Assembly: GCF_026151205.1 (NCBI RefSeq)
Contig: NC_087080.1
Location: 5,683,096-5,747,095, forward strand
Direction: 5' to 3'
Source of the DNA: Bolinopsis microptera
Lineage: Eukaryota; Ctenophora; Tentaculata; Lobata; Bolinopsidae
Length of the DNA: 64,000 nucleotides
The first letter of the stretch is position 1; the number at the start of each line of letters is the position of its first letter. Made by a program: the position numbers and the translations under genes. The notes beneath the pieces were generated by a model. It saw only the letters and a list, made by a program, of their open reading frames with translations, was not told where the DNA came from and did not search any database. This document shows positions 41,201 to 53,200 of this stretch, piece after piece.

Positions 41201-44200
41201 TCTAAGTGTTATTTAACGACCACGTTGCTGCTATAATACCGATTTGAAACATTACTTATACAGGGGGCAGCTGAACAACATTCTTATCGTGTTTACCATC
41301 AGCTGCAGGCGTGGGATGAGAATGACCTCATAGATGATAAGCTGGGGAATGGGGATGGAAGATGAACAATGGGACGCATGTACCAGTGACCACTCTTATG
41401 AGTACAGCTCCGAAAAAGATCATTCAAAACATCAGTTGCAACTGTTTAAAGTCAGGTTGTGGCAATACTTGTTCATGCAGAAAAGCAGGAATACATTGTG
41501 GATCAACCTGCCTCAAACGTCAGCACAATTGCACCAATGTGCCAGCTGAGGACTCATAAGTAAGACTCTTATCTAGTATATATGGTTATATAAAGTACTG
41601 CTTCGATTTTCCGATTAGTTTAATGAAAAGTTGTCAATTATTCGTGTTATGTAATTTTAAAATATTTTGATCGAAAATAATTATTATAATTTTTGAATAT
41701 TTGTTTAATAATCGAATAACTAATTAATTAATTATTTAATCCAAAGGTTATCAGATAAAAAGTTGTTCTCTTTTTATGTTCAATCTAGAACCTTCTACGA
41801 CATTCAGAAGTCGTTTTATTAGCGGAGATTCAATGTGGTAAAAAGTGGTAAATAGTGGTTATTCTTTACAAATTTCGAAAATTTTACAAGTCCAAAATAT
41901 TGAAAGTGAAAATTTTCGAAAGTTTTATAAAAATTAGTTCATTATACGTGGAATGTAATTGTGAACATTTTTATCAAAATATATTTTTGAAATATTTTAA
42001 ATTTTTTTAATTATTTGATTAATTAATTAAATAATTTATTTTTGAAAAAGTTGTTAGAGAAAAAGTTGTTCTTCTTTGTTTTCTAAACACACTGCTTTTA
42101 ACTAGAATCTTCTAGGATATTCAGAACGTGACTTATTTGCGGAAAACCAAAGTGGTAAAAAGGTGGTAGAAAAGTGGTAATTGTGGATTTTCCTGAAGTC
42201 TTTTTTTTTGGGAACTCTCTGGAATGATTCCTGGGACCTGTCCCGAACATATCCCGTTAAAATCGCTTTGTTGCGAATTTTGTCCGACAAAAAGACGTAT
42301 TTGACTGTACTAATAGTGATTTATAAATAAATTGTATTGTGTTGTATAGTATCAGATGCCTTGCTTGGAGTAGGTGGTCGCCTGGACCTTTTCCACCTCG
42401 AAATTACAGAAAAAAAAGACATGCATCATGCAATCCAAAGGTGATTGCAGCCCTTACGGAAGACTATTAGGTCTTCATGCTTATTATATAACTACATGCC
42501 TAAATGATACATAGCGATAACTTGTAAACCCCAGAAGTTTCCAGTATCGTTATGAATCTATATAATTACTGAGCTTGGTGTTATTTGACCATGAGAAAAG
42601 CTGAGATTGACCGTAAAATTGTATAGAATAAGTGTATGATCCCCCGCTTCTACCATCACTATGACAGTGTTTTCCACTTCCAGCTCATCATCACTTCATT
42701 TTACGGGTTCATTTATTTTTATCAAATGCGGTTTCAATGCGTTCCATTGCTATTCATTATCTTCTATGAAAAAATAGAGCTCGAATCGCACCTCCTTCTA
42801 TAAGAAAATCGCACAAATTTACTGTCGGACTGTATAAGTGAGGTATAAATTTCATATAATAAGGTATATTACTCGTCAGTCGTCCGTCAGATCGAATTAA
42901 TATCTTGAAAAGCTGTAGCCAGAACTTGGTCTTTTGTAAGCGATAACTGTTCGCACATGTGCTGGACTGGGATTCCCATTAAACTGACACACAGTTTTAA
43001 CCTAATTAAGTGTTGAAGAGTAGGGGGTCTGTCCAGAAGGTATTTCGTGTCTTGTGCTGGTTTGAAATACTCGCTGACAGTCCATTTTAGTGACTGGGGT
43101 TGTTATCACTTACGCGGTTTGAACATTTACATCGCCGCATTCCAAATGTCCTGCATTAATGCATATTATGGATAGCGATAGCTTTGACAAATCGCAGCAC
43201 ATTCTTGATAAATAAATTTATGTTGCCGGTATTTACTTGTATGAGTGTTAAGTTTTGTACGATATGGTTTCTTAAATATTGAGATACTTTAGTTATTGAA
43301 TTTGTTAGTTCGCAATATTTTGATGTTCCATTGAATATGCAGTTTCGATCAAACACACGAACGTTTTAAATTAAACAATAAACAACCTCATTTATTCTAA
43401 GGAAACAGCAAACATGCAACCAAGAAGCACCCTCCTGATGATTTCAACCCTATTTCTTATCCTCCACATGACAGACACAGAGGCTATTAATAGAGATATC
43501 GAGGATGCAGTGGCGGATTACAACCCCAAATCAGAGGAAGAGTCCTACACCGTGTACGAGCAAGTCTCAGATCTTATGGAAATGCTTGCCAGCTTCGATC
43601 GCAACGAGATATGTGAAAAATTCAATGTTTCCGAGCTTGATCCTTTCAATCGTGGTGAAGAATGGAATGTGAAATTCGGGAAAGTGCTCCACCTGCTGAA
43701 ATTTATTGTGTGTACTGAGGGACAGGATGCGATCAGTGGAAAGTGAGATTACGGAGAAAATTATGGTTTGCGCTCGTTGAAATGTTGAAATCTGACGTCT
43801 TTTTGTAGCATGCAAAGAAATGTAATATGATACCACAAAACACAAATTTTACATCAATTAAAGCACTCACCACGACCATAGCTGGACTTTTCACAAAATC
43901 AACCAGAAGAGCACATATCGTTAAGGTAGGATGTTTTACTGAGAAAACCATTTCACTCCATATTATCTGAAGTTTTAAAAGGCTAAAGTTTACACACATT
44001 TCTGCAGTATAACGAACACTATATAGCAAAGAAGAACAGTTACATCATATTGTGTACTATAATATCGATTTACTTTGGGTTAAAATATGCTGCTTAAAAA
44101 CAACAATATTCGATAAAAACTCACCACAATAGAGATGAGGGCAAATAGAACCGAGATTGCTTTCAATAATATTGGTATGATAAATATTCTAACATAATAT

Positions 44201-47200
44201 TGTATTAAACCAAGCTTTGAATCTGCTCTATATTCTTTGTTTCTCATCAATACCCAATCCTCCAAATCTAACCCATCTGATACGGTTATATCCCACAATC
44301 TGAAATAAGTATTTTACATAGTTACATTTAATTTGTACGTTTCTAAAATAACTGGATTTTCATTTCAAAGCAATCCGCCGGCTGTTCACAGGGACATTTA
44401 AGTTAGCCACACGACTGAGGTAAATTTCACAAGTCCTTATACAAAGGACGGGGTAGTAATGAGGCTTCATATTGGGGGGGGTGTCATGTCCGTCTATGTC
44501 CGCCTATGTCCTGTCCTTTTTGGATTCTATGAGACAACGGACGTGTTTTTTGGGACATTGGTGGACACGGACGGACATTGGCGGACTCGGACGGACATTG
44601 GCGGACTCGGACGGACATTGGCGGACTCGGACGGACATTGGCGGACCCGGACGGACATTGGCGGACTTGGATGGACATTGGTGGACATTAGCGGACATTG
44701 GTGGACATTAGCGGACAAAAATTTTGAGGACTGAAGAGTACTGAAGAGTACTGAAGAGTACTGAAGAGTACTGAAGAGTACTGAGGAGGATGGCTGAGAA
44801 GGATGGCTGAGAAGGATGGCTGAGGAGGATGGCTGAGGAGGATGACTGAGGAGGATGACTGAGGAGGATGACTGAGAGGGAGGAGAAGGATCAGGAAGAC
44901 CCAGGAGGAGGAGGAGGAGGAGAACCCAGAAGGAGGACCTAGGAGGAGGAGGAGGAGAACTGAGGAGGATGACTCAGGAGGAGGAGGACTCAGGAGGAGG
45001 ACTGAGGAGGACTGAGAAGGAGGAGGACTGAGGAGGATGGCTGAGGAGGATGGCTGAGGAGGATGACTGAGAGGGAGGAGGAGGAGGAAGAAGAGGAAGA
45101 GGACTGAGGAGGAGGAGGAGACGGACTGAGGAGGAGAAGGAGGACCCAGGAGGAGGAGGACCCAGGAGGGTGAGGACCCAGGAGGAGGACCCAGGAAAAG
45201 GCCCCAGGAGGAGGAGGAGGACTGGGGAGGAGGAGAACTGTTGAGGACTGATGAGGAGGACTGAGGACGAGGAGGAAGAGTAGGAGGAGGACTGAGGAGG
45301 GGAGGAGGAAGAGGACTGGGGAGGATCAGGAAGACCCAGGAGGACCCAGGAGGAGGAGGAGGAGGAGGACCCAGGAGGAGGAGGAGGACTGAGGAGGACT
45401 GAGGAGAAGGACTGACGATGACTGAGAAGGAGGAGGACTGAGGAGTACTGAGGAGGATGACTGAGGAGGATGGCTGGTGAGGATGGCTGAGGAGGATGAC
45501 TGAGGAGGATGACTGAGAGGGAGGAGGAGGAGGACTCAGAAGGAAGAGGAGGAGGACTCAGGAGGAGGACTTAGGAGAAATGAGAAGGAGGACTGAGGAG
45601 AACTGAGGAGGAGGAGGAGGAGGACTGAATAGGAGGAGGAGAAGGAGGGGGACTGGGAGAGGACTGGGGAGGAGGACTGATGAGAAGGATGAGGAGGAGG
45701 ACCCAGGAGGAGGAGGACTGAGGACCGAGGAGGAAGAGGAGGAGGATGAAGAGGAGGAGGAGGACCCAGGAGGAGGAGGACTGAGGACGAGGACTGAGGA
45801 GGACTGAGGAGGATGGCTGAGGAGGATGACTGAGAGGGAAGAGGAGGAGGAGGAGGACTGAGAAGGAGGAGTAGGAGGAGGACTGAATAGGAGGAGGAGG
45901 GGGACTGACGATGACTGAGAAGGAGGAGGACTGAGGAGTACTGAGGAGGATGGCTGAGGAGGATGGCTGAGGAGGATGACTGAGGAGGATGACTGAGGAG
46001 GATGACTGAGAGGGAGGAGGAGGAAGACTCAGGAGGAGGACTCAGAAGGAAGAGGAGGAGGACTCAGGAGGAGGACTCAGGAGGAGGACTTAGGAGAAAT
46101 GAGAAGGAGGACTGAGGAGAACTGAGGAGGAGGAGGAGGAGGACTGAATAGGAGGAGGAGATGGAGGGGGACTGGGAGAGGACTGTGGAGGAGGAGGACT
46201 GATGAGAAGGATTGGGAGGAGGACCCAGGAGGAGGAGGACTGAGGACCGAGGAGGAAGAGGAGGAGGAGGACCCAGGAGGAGGAGGACTGAGGAGGAGGA
46301 GGACTGAGGAGGAGGACTGAGGAGGACTGAGGAGGATGGCTGAGGAGGATGACTGAGAGGGAAGAGGAGGAGGAGGAGGAGGAGGACTGAGGAGGACTGA
46401 GAAGGAGGAGTAGGAGGACTGAATAGGAAGAGGAGGAGGAGGACCCAGGAGGAGGAGGACTGAGGAGGAGGAGGACTGAGGAGGATGGCTGGGGAGGATG
46501 GCTGAGGAGGATGACTGAGGAGGATGACTGAGAGGGAGGAGGAGGAAGACTCAGGAGGAGGACTCAGAAGGAAGAGGAGGAGGACTCAGGAGGAGGACTC
46601 AGGAGGAGGACTTAGGAGAAATGAGAAGGAGGACTGAGGAGAACTGAGGAGGAGGAGGAGGAGGACTGAATAGGAGGAGGAGATGGAGGGGGACTGGGAG
46701 AGGACTGGGGAGGAGGAGGACTGATGAGAAGGATTGGGAGGAGGACCCAGGAGGAGGAGGACTGAGGATTGAGGAGGAAGAGGAGGAGGATGAAGAGGAG
46801 GAGGAGGACCCAGGAGGAGGAGGACTGAGGAGGACTGAGGAGGATGGCTGAGGAGGATGACTGAGAGGGAAGAGGAGGAGGAGGAGGAGGAGGACTGAGT
46901 AGGATGACTGAATAGGAGGAGGAGGAGGGGGACTGGGGGAGGACTGAGGAGGAGGATGGAGGACTGAAGAGAAGGATGAGGAGGAGGACTGAGGACTGAG
47001 GAGGAGGATGAAGAGGAGGAGGAGGACCCAGGAGGAGGACCCAGGAGGAGGAGGAGGACCCAGGAGGACCCAGGAGGAGGACTCAGGAGGAGGAGGAGGA
47101 CTGGGGAGGAGGAGGACTGTTGAGGACTGATGAGGAGGACTGAGGACGAGGAGGAGGAGTAGGAGGAGGACTGAGGAGGGGAGGAGGAAGAGGACTGAGG

Positions 47201-50200
47201 AAGATTAGGAAGACCCAGGGGGAGGAGGAGGAAGAGTAGGAGGAGGAAGCATCTAAATGTTATTTCCATTTTTGTCCGTTTTTGTCCATTTTTGTCCGTT
47301 TTTGTCCGCTCTATTTTTTGTCCGTTTTGAAAATATAGGGTACCGAACGGACAAAAAACATGATCCCCCCTATAACAGCAAAAATTGAACATTTTATTTA
47401 GCAATTTAGGTGTCCATTTATGTAGGAGGAGGACTGAGGAGGGGAGGAGGAAGAGGACTGGGGAGGATCAGGAAGACCCAGGAGGAGGAGGAGGAGGAGG
47501 ACCGAGGAGGAGGAGGAGGACTGAGGAGGACTGAGGAGAAGGACTGACGATGACTGAGAAGGAGGAGGACTGAGGAGTACTGAGGAGGATGACTGAGGAG
47601 GATGGCTGGGGAGGATGGCTGAGGAGGATGACTGAGGAGGATGACTGAGAGGGAGGAGGAGGAGGACTCAGGAGGAGGACTCAGAAGGAAGAGGAGGAGG
47701 ACTCAGGAGGAGGACTCAGGAGGAGGACTTAGGAGAAATGAGAAGGAGAACTGAGGAGGATGAGGAGGAGGACTGAATAGGAGGAGGAAAAGGAGGGGGA
47801 CTGGGAGAGGACTGGGGAGGAGGACTGATGAGAAGGATGAGGAGGAGGACCCAGGAGGAGGAGGACTGAGGATCGAGGAGGAAGAAGAGGAGGATGAAGA
47901 GGAGGAGGAGGACTTAGGAGAAATGAGAAGGAGAACTGAGGAGGATGAGGAGGAGGACTGAATAGGAGGAGGAAAAGGAGGGGGACTGGGAGAGGACTGG
48001 GGAGGAGGACTGATGAGAAGGATGAGGAGGAGGACCCAGGAGGAGGAGGACTGAGGACCGAGGAGGAAGAGGAGGAGGATGAAGAGGAGGAGGAGGACCC
48101 AGGAGGAGGAGGACTGAGGACGAGGACTGAGGAGGACTGTAGAGGATGGCTGAGGAGGATGACTGAGAGGGAAGAGGAGGAGGAGGAGGAGGAGGACTGA
48201 GGAGGACTGAGAAGGAGGACTGACGATGACTGAGAAGGAGGAGGACTGAGGAGTACTGAGGAGGATGACTGAGGAGGATGGCTGGTGAGGATGGCTGAGG
48301 AGGATGACTGAGGAGGATGACTGAGAGGGAGGAGGAGGAGGACTCAGAAGGAAGAGGAGGAGGACTCAGGAGGAGGACTCAGGAGGAGGACTCAGGAGGA
48401 GGACTCAGGAGGAGGACTCAGGAGGAGGACTTAGGAGAAATGAGAAGGAGGACTGAGGAGAACTGAGGAGGAGGAGGAGGAGGACTGAATAGGAGGAGGA
48501 GAAGGAGGGGGACTGGGAGAGGACTGGGGAGGAGGAGGACTGATGAGAAGGATGAGGAGGAGGACCCAGGAGGAGGAGGACTGAGGACCGAGGAGGAAGA
48601 GGAGGAGGAGGACCCAGGAGGAGGAGGACTGAGGAGGAGGAGGACTGAGGAGGACTGAGGAGGATGGCTGAGGAGGATGACTGAGAGGGAAGAGGAGGAG
48701 GAGGAGGAGGAGGACTGAGGAGGACTGAGAAGGAGGAGTAGGAGGACTGAATAGGAGGAGGAGGAGGGGGACTGGGGGAGGACTGAGGAGGAGGATGGAG
48801 GACTGAAGAGAAGGATGAGGAGGAGGACAGAGGACTGAGGAGGAAGAGGAGGAGGATGAAGAGGAGGAGGAGGACCCAGGAGGAGGACCCAGGAGGAGGA
48901 GGAGGACCCAGGAGGACCCAGGAGGAGGACTCAGGAGGAGGAGGAGGACTGGGGAGGAGGAGGACTGTTGAGGACTGATGAGGAGGACTGAGGACGAGGA
49001 GGAGGAGTAGGAGGAGGACTGAGGAGGGGAGGAGGAAGAGGACTGAGGAAGATTAGGAAGACCCAGGGGGAGGAGGAGGAAGAGTAGGAGGAGGAAGCAT
49101 CTAAATGTTATTTCCATTTTTGTCCGTTTTTGTTCATTTTTGTCCGCTCTATTTTTTGTCCGTTTTGAAAATATATGGTACCGAACGGACAAAAAACATG
49201 ATCCCCCTATAACAGCAAAAATTGAACATTTTATTTAGCAATTTAGGTGTCCATTTATGTCCGCCTATGTCCGCCTATGTCCGTCTATGTCCGCCTATGT
49301 CCGCCTATGTCCGTCTATGTCCGCCTATGTCCGCCTATGTCCGCCTATGTCCTGTCTTTTTTGGATTCTATGAGACAAGCGGACATAGACGGACGTGACA
49401 CCCCCCCCCATATTCAAATCAGCTACAGTTTCAATACAAGCCGGAAATACATGTTGCTTGAAATATAATGCTATATTGTATCGGCCTATTCACTAATGCA
49501 ATGTAATGGGTAATGACGCTTGGCTGGCTGGGAAACTGTCAGCATCCACCTTATGAAGTGGATTGAAGGAGCCAGGCAAACCGCAGCGCAAATAAGTGCG
49601 CGCGCGACCTGTCATTAAAGACGCGCAGTGATTCGATGCATCGTTGTGTTACCCTGACTTAAATTGATTTGGCGATCGCGCCCGCTCGTTCGTTATCTAA
49701 TCCGTCTCCCGATATGGATTGGTCGATCACAAAGTACGAACCACGAGCCAAGCTATTATAATTAACCCACAGATTGCGTCACGAGTGATGTTTGACGTAT
49801 ATCTGTATATTCATAGGCTTGAACAGAACAAGTGAATCTATGATTATGTCACGTGTTAATATGAGTAAACTGATCTGTACAGTGTGATTAATAATCAAAG
49901 TATAGACAAATCAGTTTATTAAAAGTTAAATAAATGATTGATTTAGTTAATAATTTGGTGTTTTTATTAGTTAAAATTGGAAAAGAACTTACACCTGGCA
50001 TCTATGCATGTTAGTATGAACTGATATAACTTTGGCGTGAACAGAAACTAAGCTAGAGCGGCTAATTGTGACATCGTCACGCCCATTTGCGTAGTCATCA
50101 TAGTTAACATTTGCTAGATCTTCATTTTCCAAACTTGGACACTGAAATTATGTGTTGGATTATGCAAAATCAATGTTAAAATACATTTGTTATTAATGAT

Positions 50201-53200
50201 TCAGATAATTGGAATTATATTTCTCCAAATAAGTGAATTGCGTTATATCCATTTTATCCAATCTATATGAATAAATGGGGGCCTTACCTTTTCGATTATA
50301 ATGTCAACAAATTTCCTAAGTTCGTTTGAGCGCGGAACTAATCTGTTTATATGTCTCACTTCCTGAAATTTTATCCCAGAATAATAGAAATATCGAAAAA
50401 TACTGATAGCATAACAGTTGGTTTTCAAATTTCATGCTACTAAAGAAAATATTACTGGCCAATCATAATATCTTATGATCTTAGTAAATGTACTATAACA
50501 GTCAGATTTCTCCTGCCACTTACCTCAATTATTTGGCTTAACTTTTCCTGAGCCTCCTCTACCTCAATCTTTATCTTGCTAACATCAAATCTTTTCTGTG
50601 TAAGTAACTCTGAGTATGAACCGCGCTCCCAACATGCTCTTGGGACCTAGGGTTGGTAACTAGAGCTGGTAACTAGAATTGGTAACTAGAATTGGTAACT
50701 AGAGTTGGTAACTAGAATTGGTAACTAGGGTTGGTAACTAGAGTTGGTAACTAGAATTGGTAACTAGAATTGGTAACTAGAATTGGTAACTAGAATTGGT
50801 AACTAGGGTTGGTAACTAGGGTTGGTAACTAGGGTTGGTAACTAGAGATACCCAGTTTATACACTGACTTTTATCCAATAATCAATAGTTCTAACACAAT
50901 ATGTGAAGGAGACTGGGACCACTGAACAATGTGCCCCGACCCCCGTGTACATCGTGTTTATTGTTTAAGTAATATTTAATACAATACTTATGTAAGTATG
51001 TATGTAAGTATGTACGCATGTAAGTAAGCATCTAAGTATGTAAGTATGTATGTAATTATGTATGCATCATTATATATTAACCACATGATATGTGGTTTAC
51101 CCTCGGCGATCTGCCAAATTTTGGCCGGGGCCGGGAAGGGCCGGGTTGTGATTTTGGCCAGGGCCGGGGCCTCGGTCGACCACTGAAGTATGTACTATGT
51201 ATGCATGTACGTACGCATGTAAATGTGTAGCATAATACAGGGTGGCCCATAAAAGACTACCCATCCTTATCTCTTAAAATTGTAACAGGTCGCTGAGATC
51301 TTGCTAATTATTTTATTTCAGAATGGAAAAGCGCCATAACTTACGTTCTGATTAATATTTTTGCTTCAAATTTTTAGAGAATGTCAATCATAATTAGACA
51401 CAACTTCGTGCCAAGTTTTGTGTGAGTCTGAGCTTGTCTGACAAAGTTAGCTCCTGAGCGTGCTAGCTTTAATTTCTCACCCAGAACTGTTTACATTGGT
51501 TAATAGGAACCACCAAAAAAAATCCTGGGTAAACAAATTAAAAAACCACCGATTTATTTATGTTTCACCAATTCTATTCACCATGATGCATCGCACATTC
51601 CATGTGAGAAGAACGATATTTAAAACAAGCAGGAAGGATCATCTGCGATAGTCCTTATCAGTTAAAATATAGAGAGAATGGAATAAACCATTGAACGTGA
51701 ATAAATCGCTGGTTTTTTGATTTTTTTAACCCAGGATTTTTTTTGGTGGTTCCTATTAACCAATGTAAACAGTTCTGGGTGAGAAATTCAAGCTAGCTCG
51801 CTCCAAGGTTGTTAAATACGTATAAGGAGGGAATACGTATTGGAATATGAATACGTATTAATCCTCGACAATTGACGTATTACGAAAAGGTGTGTCGTGC
51901 GCGAAAAAAATTGTTTGCTTATCGGATTATCCATGAAATTTGATTACAAATTTAAGTTATCATGTATAACTGCACTCCTTTAATGCATGATCAATGATGA
52001 GGGTGGCGCGCAGATGTAATGTTTAATTTTGACAAATCAGCGTATTACGGCATATTATGGCGTATTCGTGGACGTATTTAACAATCCATAGAAATTACCG
52101 TATTACGACGTATTCTTTATTAGAACCGAATACGTCGTATTATTTCACGAAAATTTGACGTATTTAACAACCTTGGCTCGCTCAGGGGCTAAATTGGTCA
52201 AATAAGCGCAGTGAAGCTCGCACTCACACAAAACTTGCCACAAAGGTTTAGCTACTTGTTATTAACATTCTGTGAAATTTAGAAGCAAAAATATTTATCA
52301 GAACATAAGTTATGCCACTTTTTGTTTTTAAAATAATTATCAAGATCTCAACGACTTGTTACAATTTTAAGAGATAAGGATGGGTAGTCTTTTATGGGCC
52401 ACCCTGTATATTAACCACATGATAATATTCTCTGTAAAAGTATCACCAACCTGTACTAGACCATAACCCATTAGGAAGATCAGAACTAGCAGTCCCCATG
52501 TGTTACTAGCTGTTATACACAACACTTTGATCGCTTCTCTGAAAGAGGAGTCATAAAATTTGTATGCAGATACTTTCAAACATCATGTTGTTGAATTGTT
52601 TTTGTTATTTTTATAAAGTTATCATTACAATTCTGTAAGTCTTAGGGGAAACAGTGGGAATGCTGGTTACAATCAGCCGAACTAGTAGGTCACCAAAAAT
52701 TTATCTTCAAGTTTAGAAACTGGAATTTTTTGACGGTTCGTGAATTTTCATAATATGTATTACGACCTACAGTTTATAAAATATGATGATAAATTTAATT
52801 TAAAATTATTAACTTCACTCTTGATTTTGATCTGTTTCTTTCAGTATTTCCTGAGCAAATAGGACATTCTAAAGAGTTTAGGGTAAACAAGTGCGCAGTA
52901 ATTTAACCGTTAAAACTTCCTTCAGTTATGTTCAACACGCTGTTATTATACTTTCAAGTCAAAACAAATGTTACGTGCCAAAACAAATGTCACGTGACAC
53001 GGACAATACAGGTACCAACTCTCAACTACAAACTAGCCTACTTCATTATTGTATTCTCAGTAACCATGGCAATGCAACTGGCAATTATTTTCTTTGCTCT
53101 GAACATAACGTCCGTAGTGGCGTTTCAGCGTATTTTCGACTGCCGTGAATGTGGTGGATACGACAAAACTCCAATTGAATGTGAGCAGGATGGAGAAAAA

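Larger units (their letters stand above)
38896..42307 (+). mobile_element. 3.4 kb DNA transposon with ~620-bp inverted repeats and TA target
   Basis: The ends are CAGTCAAATCCGTC and GACGTATTTGACTG, each next to TA (38894-38895 and 42308-42309). Inverted arms run about 38896-39520 against 41690-42307. They share landmarks such as TTTGTCGGACAAAATTCGCA and CGACATTCAGAAGTCG. The interior holds a two-exon CXC-type gene fragment. A solo end TACAGGGTGGCCCA at 40023 resembles the foldback element at 51238, a later insertion remnant. Confidence 0.85.
44474..49409. mobile_element. G-capped element C, 4.9 kb, purine-rich interior
   Basis: The left end is eight G (44474-44481) then TGTCATGTCCGTCTATGTCC. 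The right end is GGACATAGACGGACGTGACA then nine C (49401-49409). CATATT abuts both ends (44468-44473 and 49409-49414, with the first C of the right copy shared with the run). Both ends contain a 12-bp unit (TATGTCCGCC-type), a core with TTGGATTCTATGAGACAA in the same orientation, then the unit inverted. The interior is mostly (GGA)-rich minisatellite. Two internal blocks (47246-47420 and 49096-49260) carry TTTTTGTCCG repeats and a palindrome around GGTACCGAACGGACAAAA. No transposase is visible. It fills most of LMBRD2 intron 7. Confidence 0.6.

Noticed and set aside
44459-44734. Open frames rich in GHWRTRTD on both strands
   Set aside because: They come from the GGACATTGGCGGACTC tandem repeat at the left end of element C.
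46586-47404. Long minus-strand open frame, serine/proline/leucine-rich (also 48431-49192)
   Set aside because: It is the translation of the purine minisatellite; no unique sequence, start context or domain.
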